From: Carya illinoinensis
Taxonomy: Eukaryota; Streptophyta; Magnoliopsida; Fagales; Juglandaceae
Direction: 5' to 3'
DNA: 64,000 nt
NCBI RefSeq assembly: GCF_018687715.1
Contig: NC_056764.1
Span: 12,929,501-12,993,500, forward strand
Part shown: piece by piece, positions 48,134-59,444 of the stretch
Numbering within the stretch: position 1 is the first letter of the stretch
Layout of the letters: every line of letters begins with the position of its first letter
Program-made: the position numbers and the translations under genes
The notes under the pieces: generated by a model
What the model was told of the DNA's origin: nothing
Database searches by the model: none
The model's input: only the letters and a program-made list of their open reading frames with translations

Positions 48134-49500
48134 GTCATTTAAAAAATTTCTAACAAAATATATACCCCAGATACATGAAAATAAAAACCTATCTAACAAA
48201 GATCTAAAGAAAATCTTAGTTTATCCAAGTTGTCTTCTATCCTCCTAGTGTGCTTCAAGTCCTTGTACCTAAGTTACAGAGTGGGATCAAATGCTTGAAG
48301 AATAATTACATCGTGCCAAAAAAGAGATGTATATGTGGGAAGACGAAAATAAAATGTACGTGTTATACCTTCTTCCTCTATACGTGCTTCACCAGTGTGA
48401 TGGAAGTCTCACTCTCACTCACTTGTTTGTGGTGTGTTGGGTGATTAGATCTAGGATTATCTCAGTACGCCTAACCCTCCTAGTGGTATTATGAATGACT
48501 CTTCTTACATCTTTATCACAATACTGAAGGTCCATTTTCAACCAGTTCTTCCTTCACGTTCTTAGTGAAAGGTTAGATGATGGGTTTGGGTCTTCGATGG
48601 GTTCTCAGCCAATTCATTTGTCTGGGATTTCTACAGAGATAATCTTTGTTTCAATATCTCTATTTCCACAATTTTTTTCACACTGCCACATCATCAGGTG
48701 TGCAGTGTGTGTTAAATAATGGACTATTGTCTAGCACGGCTCTTCTTATTAATGCTCTCAAGAGTGAATACATGTCATGTGAAGCCCTGTTTGTAAAATG
48801 CTCTCACCTCAGTCTAAAAGTTTTTATTTCAAAGAAATATATAACATGACCACGTGCTTTTTTAAGAATTTTGTTTTCGGAATTATAAAAATTGCATTGA
48901 TTTTTAATAAATATTGATTAAGTGATCATTGGTTTGAAAATTAAAATAAAAATAAAAGTTGAAATAGAAAAACTATAATTTTGAAAATGTTTGATTCAAT
49001 TTAAAAATAAAAAATAAAAATCTGTAAAAATGTTTGGTTGTCCATCTCTTAACATTGGCAATTTGCAAAGGTTGGGGAGGAGGGAGGGGAAGCTTAGATT
49101 TTTTGGGTGGGTGTCGTGAAAAGGACAGTTCGTGTTTGTTTAAAAAAAAGAAAAAGTTCAACTTCAAAGAATGGAGTTTTTTTATTGCCAGAATTAGTCA
49201 ACGTTGTTCATGATTATACATCTTTAAAAAAATAATATGTTTTAATAAATTAGTGCAATTGTTTGGAGCTAAGGTTGGTATAATTAGCAGTGTCTGTGTT
49301 GGTATGTTGGTTCTAATTTCAGCATTTCTAATACACTGTCATAGCTCAAAGTTTTATAACAATGTTTGTAAATTCCAATAATTTTGTATTTATTGTTTTT
49401 TATAGTATTTTCATGTTCCTAATATTAGACATATTACTTGAATCCTTATGAATCTAATTGTTGATAAGTGTGTATGTGTGTATATATTGAAATTACCCAA
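48134..49500. other. Non-coding AT-rich sequence
   Basis: No gene, RNA or transposon terminus recognised. Short open frames (for example 48250-48444) have no recognisable domain. Confidence 0.45.
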
Positions 49501-50280
49501 ATGTTTCTGACTTGTAATATAAAGATCTACCAATTCATTCAACAAATTGGTTAGTCAACATTCATGCAATTATATAATAAGAAAGCACAAACATAAACTA
49601 AGTTAATTGCATAACACCAAGATTAGCAATAAAGGGAAACATTTAAAGAATTCTTTAAAGTAAGAAACCTTATAGGGCAGCCAAACCATGAAAACCGTTA
49701 TCAATTGATTCTTTTATTTGACGCACAAACAACCCATTTGTCTATATCGTAGTAGTAGTCAAAACCTCTAACGATATTCAAATATTGGCTTTTCTCCTGG
49801 AACTCCAGTGACTGAATCAAGAGAAACATATGAAAATTCCTCACCAAAACAAGCACTGGAAAGTGCTCTAAACAATTCTCCAAAATTGAATCTCTCCTAA
49901 TCAATAGGAAAATTTAAATATATTTATGGCGGCAGTTTCTAAGTCACAATGAAACTTTGCTAACGGATTCTGCTAACAATATGTTAGTGCCTGATAGTTA
50001 TATTCTCATAATTGGCAGTCTCACATTCAAACACTGCTCTAAATAAGATTTATATTTTGGAACTCGACTTCTACACTTTTGACTTATCTAAAAACTTCAT
50101 AACAACCTATAGAGAAAATCAAAATAACTTTAGATAAACTCAAAGTGTTTTACATTCAACCAAAATACAAAACCCAACATAAAATGAAGTTTATAATCTT
50201 AGTGACTTAGTCCTATCCAAACTTATCAAATTAGTCACATAGTCCTAGCCAAACACTTGCATCTACAATCTTCCCCTTTA
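49500..50280 (-). repeat. Polypurine tract and 3' LTR of the minus-strand copia
   Basis: The minus strand reads TAAAGGGGAAGAT (50280-50268) followed by TGTAGATGCAAGTGTTTGGC from 50267, the usual copia tract-LTR junction. The LTR end near 49500 is not resolved, so its length (about 770 bp) is a guess. Confidence 0.55.
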
Positions 50281-52190
50281 GCGGATTGGTGACAAAATCA
50301 ACATTTGATAAATTTAATATAAACCTATCAAAACACAACCAGCAGACCAAAAAATGGAATAGAAAATTTAATAAAATAATCATGAAACAAAATTACTAAC
50401 GTAGAGCATCGACTAAGATTAGTTTCATCAATATCACAAGTTTAAAAATAATCTAAGTCTATCAATGTTTCAGTCCACCATTAGCACATGCTTAGCAAAA
50501 ATAAACTTAAATGAAATCAACCACAGAGTAAAAGTTTCTAAAGTAATTTTTGTAAACTAGCTTAAATTAAAATTTTAGTTCTCCCCTCAATATTAAACTA
50601 TCTTAAATAGAACAAAAAAATATTCATTCAACTCCCCCTCAGCAACACAATTACTCCAGCTCCTCCTAAACTTCAAAATACCAAAAAAGCAATATGCTAT
50701 GTACTCCTCTAACTCCCCATTTTCTTCACTAATCTAACAAGGCTCAAATCTCCTTGTCATCAGAATTAGACCCATATTGACTACCATATGGGAATATGAG
50801 AATACAACTCTTGAGTTGATCCTCCCACAACCACAAAGAAACTCAAATCTACAACGCAATGTTAGTCCAATGATAAATGAAGATGAATGTATGTAAAGAA
50901 ATTGACAAATGCATGAGAAAACTTGGTTCAGGATAGATCAGATTGGTCGAGAGAGCAATTCCAAGTAGTATAAAACCAAAATTACTACAATCCAGACAAA
51001 GAATCAAACTTGGTGGGCAACTCATGAAAACCGAAATGTATAATGTACTAACCCACCAAAACTCCTTCCTAAATACATTAAAAATACAGACCCAACTCAC
51101 AATATGCACTTATTCACAATCAAAACATAAACAATCGAAGCCTCAAATCACAAATCACACCAAATATCAACAATCCCCAAATGGATGTGTGTCAAGCCCT
51201 AGAACTAGAAGTAAGGGGAGATTGTGCTTACCGTGTAGCACACCCATGTAGAGGCCGAATGAACCCTAGGGTTGTGATTCTCAAAATGTAATAGTCGGCT
51301 AGGGCACAAAAGGACGTGAGGGTTATGGAGTGTAATAGCATAAATGAAAGAGAGGCTTGGGTCAGTGAAGGATGAAATATCGAAGGGGAGGGGCGTAAGG
51401 CCGTTTGGCAACTAAGTCTTAGACTTAGTGAGTGAGTGTGCCATGTGTATGGGCCTACCACTCAGAGTCCCACTGGGACTTAAACTTACCTCAATAACAT
51501 AACTCCCAGACCCCACATGCATGGGAACTAAAAAAAGGTAGAAAAATAACCATATGGGAGAAAAAAAAAAGGACAAAGTCTCAACAATAAAAAAGAAATT
51601 AAGATTGACAAAAAAAAATAGAAAATTAACTCCATTTAAGCCAATGCACTTGCCTAAGTGCACTAACTGTTCAAGCACCAGTGTCAATCATACAACCAAC
51701 ACATAAAAATATACTCTCTTATTTGCACTAAGATAAAATGAAAGTGAACACACCATATGTTCATCATAACCAAAGTCCATGTGGGTGTGTGAGTAAGGCT
51801 ACTTACTTCCATGAAAAAAAAAAACATATAACCAAAGTATATATACATTTTTTTTCTTTTTTGTTATTTTACAGAGATACTCCTAAATGGTTTACCTCTC
51901 ACCTTAAAAATCAAATTTTATGCTAGGGCCTAAATACTTTGATAGAGTATCTCCTCCAAATATAAGGTTGCTCAAATCTTGGTACGCTCATTTTATTGCT
52001 AATATTTTTCCTCAATAAATGGAGCAATGATTCTTTTCTATAAGGACTTAAGGAACATATCCGTATCGAGTGTTTGCATTTTTCCGCAATGAAGAAATAC
52101 CAAAATTTTCTATATGGATCAAACTTTATATCCAACAAGGGGAGACCTCTTGCTTTATAACACTAGGTTCAACTATTGTGAGTTAATTTA
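50281..52190 (-). other. Non-coding part of the minus-strand copia, or inserted DNA
   Basis: Copia coding similarity ends around 52190 in mid-RT, so the remainder of RT and RNase H is deleted or replaced. No domain is recognised in 50281-52190. The minus strand at 51440-51225 reads like a leader followed by GTAAGC, but nothing supports a gene there. Confidence 0.4.
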
Positions 52191-52640
52191 AGGTATAGAC
52201 TTCCCCCTTTGGAAAGCATCTACGCAACTTTATAGAACTTACATAAAAAAAATGTGGAAAATAAGTTTCTCACATTGCACAGGAATTTGTTTTAGTCCAT
52301 AGAGTGCTTTCTTTAACTTGTAAACATGGTCAGGGCATAGGTGATTAATGAAACCTTTGAGTTGTTCAATATATATCTCTTCTTGTAGAAATCTATTTAA
52401 AAATGCACCCTTGACATCCATTTAATATAACTTGAAATTTAAATGACAAGCAATGGCAAGAAGTATGGAGACAAATTCTAAACAAGCAACCGGGACAAAA
52501 GTTTCATCAAAATCAATCTGCTCCACTTGTGTGTAGCCTTGTGCAACTAACCTTGTTTTGTTTCTCACAATGGTTCCATGTTCATCAGACTTGTTCTTGA
52601 AGATCTACTTAATTCCAATGATATTGTAATTTTCAAGTCT
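52190..52640 (-). pseudogene. copia reverse transcriptase fragment
   Basis: The minus-strand reading gives a HGTIVRNKTRLVAQGYTQ-like entry, then FDETFVPVACLEFVSILLAIA, a TAA, and MDVKGAFLNRFLQEEIYIEQ followed by YKLKKALYGLKQ. These are the N-terminal fingers/palm motifs of copia RT. The catalytic YVDD and all downstream sequence are missing; similarity ends soon after GLKQIPVQ. One stop precedes MDVKG. Confidence 0.85.
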
Positions 52641-53279
52641 AGGAACCAAGTCCCAAACATCATTCCTTGTTAATTGATGAAGTTGTTCATGCATGGCATT
52701 AACCCAACTTTCATCATTCAAGGCCTTCTCATATTTCTTGAGTTCAACCTACGATAAATAACACATAAAAGTAACTCGTTTAAAACTCCTTTTCTAAATC
52801 TCATACCTTCATCCAACTCACCAAGAATAATCTCTCTTGGATGATTGTACATAACCCTTGAAGATGGTTCTTTGTCATGTGACGGAGAAGAATTTTGAGG
52901 TGTTTGCTTCATTTGGTCTTCATCACTTTGCTCTTGTACTCCTTCAGTAGCTTAGCCTATCTCTTCCAAGTTTTTGAGTTCCTTTTTAGTAGTTTTAGCT
53001 GAAACATCATCTACAACCACATTGACAGATTCCATGACTGTTTTTGTCTATAGGTTGTAGATTCTATAAGCCTTGCTATTTGAGGAATATCCAAGGAACA
53101 CTCCTTTATCACTCTTGCTATCCAACTTATGTGAGTTTTCACGATCTCGCAAGATGTAGCATTTGCGGCTGAAGACTCTAAAATACTTGAAAGTGGGCTA
53201 TTATTCTTCTATAGGTCATATGGTGTATGTTTGGTGATGGGCCTTAGAACCACTCTATTCAGAATGTGATATTCAAAAT

Positions 53280-53880
53280 GTGACTTGTCGTATTCACATT
53301 TTCTCTCCAAAAATATAGAGCCATCTTTTTGCTGCTCAACATGGTTTGTGCCATCTCTTGCATAACCATATTTTTCCTTTCCACCACTTTATTTTGTTAA
53401 TTGGTGATGGGAGCAAAAAATGCTTGATGAATGCCTTGTTCATCACAAAAAAAAAAAAATTAATATTCTCAAATTCCTTACCATGATCACTACGAATTCT
53501 AGAGATAGAAAAATCATTATCTATTTACAGTCTCTTGTTTTGGCAAGGTAAAATGTTTCGGATTTTTCTCTTAAAATGATGGTCCATGTAAATCTGAAAA
53601 AAAATCATTCACAACAACCATAATAAACTTCTTTCTACCCAAGCTCTTAGTTTGTGTTGAACCCATCAAATCCATGTGAATTAGCTCAAGTGGCCGAGAG
53701 GTGCATATGTTTGAAACTTTTTTATGTTGTGCTCTTGTTTATTTTCCCCCTTGGCATGATCCACAAATCATCTTCTTGGCTTTAAGAGACTTAGGCAAAC
53801 CAACAATAGCTTCCCTTTTTAAAATTTTTGATAATTCTCTAAAGTTAATATGACCAAGTCATTGATGCCACAACTTGGCT
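53280..53880 (-). pseudogene. copia integrase fragment
   Basis: Minus-strand reading: WHQ-stop-LGHINFRELSKIL (zinc-binding region, with Arg replaced by TGA), then KKMICGSCQGGK followed by a stop, then STSRPLELIHMDLMGS-type core (CTSRPLELIHMDLMGS) with the first catalytic Asp and KKFIMVVVNDF. Further down, near 53490, RIRSDHGKEFENI carries the second Asp. Frameshifts occur between blocks. Confidence 0.8.
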
Positions 53881-54048
53881 TCATCCAATAAAACTCTATG
53901 ACAACACAATTGGGACATTAGGGAGACTCCATAGCAATTGTCGGGTGTCCTAGTGCCCTTCATATCCATTCTCCTACTTGGTTATAAATGTTGCACTCAT
54001 TCTTGGAAAACTGCACAGAAAGATCATCATCACACAATTGACTAATGC

Positions 54049-54333
54049 TTAGCAAGTTAGCTTTAAGACCATTAACAAATAAAACATTATGAAGTATAGG
54101 TAGTCAAGGTATTTCAACACTCCATTTCCTTTCAACAAAGACTTGTTGCCATCTCCAAAAGTCACTGTGCCTCCACTATTCAACTCAAGTTTTTTGAACA
54201 AAGTCTTGTCATCGGACATATGTCTCAAGCATGCACTGTCTAGGTACCAAAGGCAATTGTCCATTGATTTAAGGGTTGTGTGAGCAACCAAGCATATGCA
54301 TCCTCTATTCTTACTATCAACACCACTTTGCAT
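54049..54333 (-). pseudogene. copia aspartic protease fragment
   Basis: Contains NCLWYLDSACLRHMSDDK, the copia protease active-site region with the catalytic Asp kept (normally LDSGCSRHM). VTFGDGNK follows as in family members. The frame closes 30 residues later. Confidence 0.85.
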
Positions 54334-54399
54334 GATCTTTTTTTATTTTGAAAATAAAATTCTAATAGTTCACCAAGCTTGAGGCTTATGGAGGGTATT

Positions 54400-55456
54400 T
54401 GATGACTCAACTTTTAAACCATATTTTCAAGACTCTTTCCATTCCTTTTTTATTTTCTTTCACCTCCATTTTTCTGCACTTTATTCAAATTAAAGCAATA
54501 TAGTCTTGTATAGCTAGAAATACCACAATAATGACAAATAAGAACAAACTTAGCCTCAAACTTACCTCAGTTCAGCTTCTTTGAGATTAATCTTTCATGA
54601 GATTTTTTAAGATGATTTAACATTGACGCAGCTTCTTTTGGAGTGTCCACAACTTGGTTTCCTTTGACAAAGACATTATTCTTAGAGGTAGTGAGAGCAG
54701 ATGATGGGGCCTAAAGATCTTTGTCCTAGGAAGTTTTATACCCCATTCCAGTATGATTGCAGCTGGATTTTTGAACACTTAACATCTCATCTAATTTCTG
54801 AGTTGCTTATTTTTGTTGACACTTTTGGAAAATTTTCAATTCTTCATCTAGTGCATCCTTTTGAGCCTTCAATCTCGATATTTCAACTTTAAAAATTTTT
54901 AGTACTTCTGAAAGGTTGTTCTTTTCATTCTCCACTTGCATGAGTTTGTTGTACAATTTGTTGTTAAGTTTTTTCAGCTTGACCACTTCTTCAATTCAAT
55001 CATTATAAGTCTCATATATGTTTCGCTCATGGTCAGCATCAATAAGAGATATATCTGAATCAATGTCATCAAATTCACTTTCAGTTTTGGTTAGTACAAT
55101 TTTAGGAAAATCATCAACAACAGTTATAAAAGCCATAAATGTATTTTTATCATCAAATAATGAGCTAGAGGTTTCAGATTCTAAATTGTCGCTAAATGTG
55201 ACATTCAGTGCTTTCCCCTTATTTTTCGTAAAGTTAATTTAGACACCTCACTCTTATGTGACCATATCTAGAACATTCATGGCACTTTATTGTGTCATTT
55301 TTCTCGGATTTTTCTTTACCATTTTTCAGAACCTTTGTTCTTTTTTTCTTTTTTTTTTTGCAAGAAATTTCTTATATCGTTTTTGTTTTCCACTAGCTTT
55401 CTTGTTAAACAAGAATTTCCTGAATTTCCATGCAATGAGAGCTATATCATTGTCAT
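54400..55456 (-). pseudogene. gag: copia gag C-terminal part with zinc knuckle
   Basis: From the gypsy insertion point, a basic stretch (DNDIALIAWKFRKFLFNKK) leads to a complete CCHC knuckle CHECSRYGHIRVRC at 55243-55284, then a stop. Continuing frames show acidic and coiled-coil-like segments (DDIDSDISLI; KLNNKLVQF...RLKAQKDALDEEL) typical of this type of copia gag. Stops and frame changes are frequent. The N-terminal half was separated by the insertion at 55457. Confidence 0.75.
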
Positions 55457-57814
55457 TGTGATGACCCGTTTTTGAGTGTATTTTCGCTGAAATAGTTATT
55501 TTTATTTTAATTAATATATTAGTTTATTATTTTAATTTATTTGCGTTTCAAAATTGGTTTTTAATTTATTTGATGTTGTGTTTATTTCTTTTAGTTGTTT
55601 TGTGGTTTTTAATCTCTTTCGGCGGTTTGTTTCGTTTTCCCGGAGTGAGGATTGGACCTCATCCTTTCCCTACAACTCTTTTCCTTTTCCTCTTCTTTTT
55701 CCTTTTTCTTTTTCTTTTTCCTTCTTCTTTTCTTTTTCTTTTCTTTTTCTTTTTTTCTTCTTTTTCTTTTTTCCTTCCTGCTCCCCGTCCGAACCCCCCC
55801 CCCGAGCTCTCTCTCTCTCTTCTCTCTCCCTCACGCCGGAACACTCCTCAGCCCAACCCATCGCCGTCCGGCCACCGTTCGGCCCCCCACCGGTCCCATT
55901 CTCTTCCCCTCCCTCCGGCGCACCACCCCTCCGAAGGCCACCCCCAACCGGCCGGCCGTTTGGCCGGAAAAGCTCCAAGAAGGGCGCACGGATTTTGCTC
56001 CGATCCGCCGCCGTCGCTCCACCTCCAGCCACCACTTCTTCACCACTTCATCACCGACTCCTTGCCGTCCTAACCCACCCATTTCCGGCCTCCAACGACC
56101 ACCGGAACAGCTCCTACGAGCTTAGTTTTCGATTTGGGTTTTTTGGCCATTTTCCGGCGATTCCGCAGCCACCCACGGCCGTTCATCACTTCCAATAGCT
56201 TCACAACCATCCCTAGACCATTCCCTATCAATTTCGTGTCCTAGTTTGTCCCCGTTCAAAAGTGGGTTTTTCACAACCCACGGTCACAGTGAATTTTCAC
56301 TGTGACGTTGCTTTTCCGGTGCCGTTTGCAACGCCGCGTGTTTTCTAAAATTTCCATATAGCGCTGTAAGTATTTTCCAAACCCTACTTTTAGATTTTAA
56401 TATATATTGCTCATTCAATATTTTATTGTTGTTGGTTGTTGTTTCCGGACTGAGTCCGAGGAGTTTCGGGGGTCGGATGGATTGAGGACGCAGTGCTTTG
56501 TTTGGTTGATTGTGTTTGGTTGATTTGGTTGTGCATTTTATTGCGTGCGTTGCATATCGCATACATGTGCATTTTATTTTATTTGAGTAAATCATGTTTA
56601 TCAGCATATTTGGTTGTTGGTGCGTGTGTCTCACGAGTCCAAGCCGGGATGGGTTATTATCACGGTGGAGCTCCTCTGGTCACTCGGGAGCGGATAATAC
56701 TGAGTGACATCCCCTGGGTTGTCGCAGGGCGACGACCGGATCGCACGATATGGTAACGATGTCGTGTCGACTCCGTGGTCCTTCTGGTGGCGGGGACTAG
56801 AGGATGGCCCGGCCCGATACGCGTAGGGCGCGAGTCTGGGCATCTCTCGTGTAGGTGCCACATGCGCAGTCGTTACCTGCGGTCTGGTACAGAGCCATGT
56901 ATACGGATGATCCCTAGGGGAGATCATGGTGTATGCGTAATCGGAACTCCTCTGGTCACTCGGGAGTGGTTAATACTGAGTGACGTCCCCTGAGTTGTCG
57001 CTGGGCGATGACGGGAGCGGAACTAGAGGATGGGTCTAGCCCGGTACGCGCTGAGTGCGAGTCTAGGCATCGCTCTATTCACCGACTCCGTGGCCCTTCG
57101 CTGGCGAGGGCTAGAGGATGGCCTGGCCCGGTACGCGCTGGGCGCGAGTCTAGGCATCGCTCGTTTAGGTGTCACACGCGTAGCCGTTCTCTGCGGTGTG
57201 GCACGGAGCCAGGGTGTGCGGATGATCCCTAGGGGAGATCATGGTGCATACGAAGCGGGTTGTTGTTATGGTTTACGGATTTGGGCCATTATCTGGGGTA
57301 ATGGCGAGGTTTGGTTTTTGGTAATGTTTTATGGGCCAATTGGGTTTTTTGGCGTGCGTGGTAAAAATGTGCTTTGCGGGGCATGTGTTTTTCTTGTTCT
57401 TGCATTCATGTTGTTTGGATTATATGTGTTTTTATCTGGTTGTGTTTGGGTTATACTTTCCTGCGGAACCATTTTTGGTTCCGTAGCTTTTGGTGCAGAG
57501 TTCGAGGACGAGGACCAGGAGGCTGAGCCCGAGGGTGCGGCTCCCCGGGTTGCTGATGCTGTGTTTTATATTTGTTTTAAATCTGTATTTGTGTTTTTTG
57601 TAATATTTTATTTATGTATGTTTTAAACAGCTTGTATTACATTAAGAAAAAATTCTGGTACTTAGTTATTGACTTTCTTTCGTTGCGTTATTCTTGTGCA
57701 CTTTGTTGTCTTTGCACACACTTGGCACACGTCGTTAGGGTGGTGACCCGTGATGTCACCATCCGGACGTCTCGATTTTCCCGTGTCCGTGCGTGGGGAT
57801 TTGGGGGCGTCACA
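55457..57814 (+). repeat. 5' LTR of the plus-strand chromovirus
   Basis: 2358 bp from TGTGATGACCCG to GGGGGCGTCACA. A C/T-only tract at about 55660-55770 and (CT)n near 55808 correspond to the purine tracts of the array LTRs. GTAAGT at 56366 and TTTTGGTGCAG ending at 57498 could bound a leader intron (see findings). Near-repeats around 56690-57240 (CACTCGGGAG, GAGGATGG...CCCGGTACGCGC blocks) form a GC-rich internal duplication. Confidence 0.92.
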
Positions 57815-57816
57815 GG

Positions 57817-57830
57817 TGGTATCAGAGCGG
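57817..57830 (+). other. Primer binding site
   Basis: TGGTATCAGAGCGG two bases after the LTR, matching plant initiator-Met tRNA. Confidence 0.92.
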
Positions 57831-58105
57831 TTTGGCTCTGGGTAAAACCACATGTCCCGTAGGTAGTACCAGAATGCTTTTAAAGTTTGTGTTTTAAAAT
57901 TTATGTTAAGTAAAGTTGTTATTTGATTTGTTTTATTTGTTTATCTGTTTGGGCTTATTTGCTTGTTTTTATTTATTTAGTTATGTTTTGGCATGTTGGT
58001 TTCTTTTATCTCTTGCTGTGTAGTGTTGTTTTTGTTTTTGTTGCTTTTATGATGATTTTATTTGTTTTCTTAAAGGAGGGTCAAGAGTGGGGTTGTGACA
58101 GGAAA

Positions 58106-59356
58106 ATGGGGAGACCAGGGAGACCAAGGAAATCTACTCAGGAACCACAGGACAATACCGCCAGGGATGACTCCATAGCCGAAGCAATACGGCAGATGAC
58201 GGAGTTTATGCAGCAGAACGTTAGGCCACAACAGACAGGGCCTTGGCCACCACAAGGACCTTGGCCACAACAAGGGGGTCCTTGGCCACCACAAGGAGGG
58301 CCTTGTCCACCACCAGGAGGGCCTTGTCCGCCACAAGGAGTGTATTGGCCACAACCAGGAGGTCCTTGGCCATATCAGGGAGGGCCTTGGATGTATCCAG
58401 GAGGGTCCAGTAGCATGGTGCAAGCTGGATGCACCTATGAACGCTTCCTGGTGCATAGGACTCCACACTTCACTGGAAATGAGGATCCACTTCAGGCTGG
58501 AAAATGGATCAAAGATTTGGAGAAAACTTTTGAGGTGTGTGGATGCACTGAGGCACAGCAAGTACTTTACGCCAGCTATCTCTTGCAAGGTACCGCTTCT
58601 GATTGGTGGGATACCAAGAGGGTGCTGTTGGAATCTGAATTGGGATCTTTCGCTGCGGTGACCTGGCAGCGTTTCAAGAAGGAGTTCAATGACCGCTTCT
58701 TTCCCGCAATGGTAAGGAAGCAAAAGGCAAGAGAGTTCTTCAATCTGGTCCAAGGGGGTGCGACAGTGGAACTATACGCTCGGAGGTTCATAGAACTTGA
58801 GCGGTTTGCTCCTCACCTTGTCGCCACTGAGGAGATGCGAGCAGATCGTTTCCAGGAGGGGCTGCGTCATGACATACGCCGTATGGTGGTCAGCCATCGG
58901 ATATCCACTTTTCAGGAATTAGTGGATGTGGCCACCCTGGTGGAATGAGAAAACAATCTGAGTATGGGCTCCCCTCCAGGGCAAAAGAGGCGGAGTTTTT
59001 CTGGTGAGGGAAGCAGCTCGGGTTCGCCTCAGAAGTTTGTTCAGCGGACCGGGACTCGACCGCAAGCATCCTCAAGTGTTCGCATGGGAGGACGTGTACC
59101 TGTTTGCAGAGTTTGTAATAGAGCCCATGTGGGTGAGTGCTCTTCTGGTGGGGCTCGATGTTATAATTGTGGCCAGCAGGGTCACTTTTCCCGAGAATGT
59201 CCAAGAGCAGCTCAAGGAAGCCGTGGAAGTGGGCGCGGTGGAAGGACAAACCCGAGACAAGCAGTGCAAGCCCGGGTTTATGCTGTCACACCCGGAGAGG
59301 TGGATGATGAGGCACCAGCGACCCATGATGCTGGAGTAATCACAGGTATGGATTAA
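58106..59356 (+). pseudogene. gag: Gypsy gag with one in-frame stop
   Basis: ATG 58106 is chosen because its GAAAATGGGG context and MGRP start are shared with the array copies; an in-frame ATG at 58049 is not conserved there. Order: short basic N-terminus, eight GPWPxQG-like repeats (about 58237-58405), capsid domain (ASDWWDTKRV, TWQRFKKEFND, YARRFIELERF), TGA at 58946-58948, then Ser/Gly-rich linker, CRVCNRAHVGEC partial knuckle and CYNCGQQGHFSREC zinc knuckle (about 59150-59200). The unspliced stop is TAA at 59354-59356. The TGA corresponds to CGA (Arg) in the array copies, a C-to-T change at a CpG. Without that TGA this would be a full-length Gag. Confidence 0.9.
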
Positions 59357-59444
59357 TATAATTTTAAGTTGGATTTACTTCTTTCGGTGTTTTTGGTTTA
59401 TTCTTTGCTTTTTTTGGATTTCATGGGTTGTGTGTTTGGTTCAG
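59346..59444 (+). other. Predicted 99-nt intron between gag and pol
   Basis: Junctions ACAG|GTATGGATTA and TTTGGTTCAG|GAAGAG; T-rich interior; contains the gag TAA. Phase 1 on both sides, so removal fuses Gag and Pol in frame. Compared with the 95-nt versions in the array, the interior has several indels and substitutions while the splice-site bases are unchanged. Confidence 0.78.

Larger units (their letters stand above)
49500..55456 (-). mobile_element. Decayed Ty1/copia element, 5' part cut off by a gypsy insertion
   Basis: On the minus strand, gag (to 55456), CCHC knuckle, protease, integrase and the first part of RT follow in copia order, then the coding homology stops near 52190. A polypurine tract and LTR start lie at 50267-50280. 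The gypsy element at 55457 is inserted within its gag; the remaining gag and 5' LTR must lie beyond the window. The left boundary is approximate. Confidence 0.8.

Noticed and set aside
51205..51461. Possible first exon of a host gene on the minus strand ending at GTAAGC
   Set aside because: No downstream exon, domain or conserved start could be found; a GT site alone is not evidence.
55554..56198. Phe/Ser/Pro-rich open frames of 157-214 aa in the LTR, repeated at 63043-63683
   Set aside because: Three overlapping frames are open at once because the C/T tract has no stops; same LTR sequence in both places; no protein features beyond composition.
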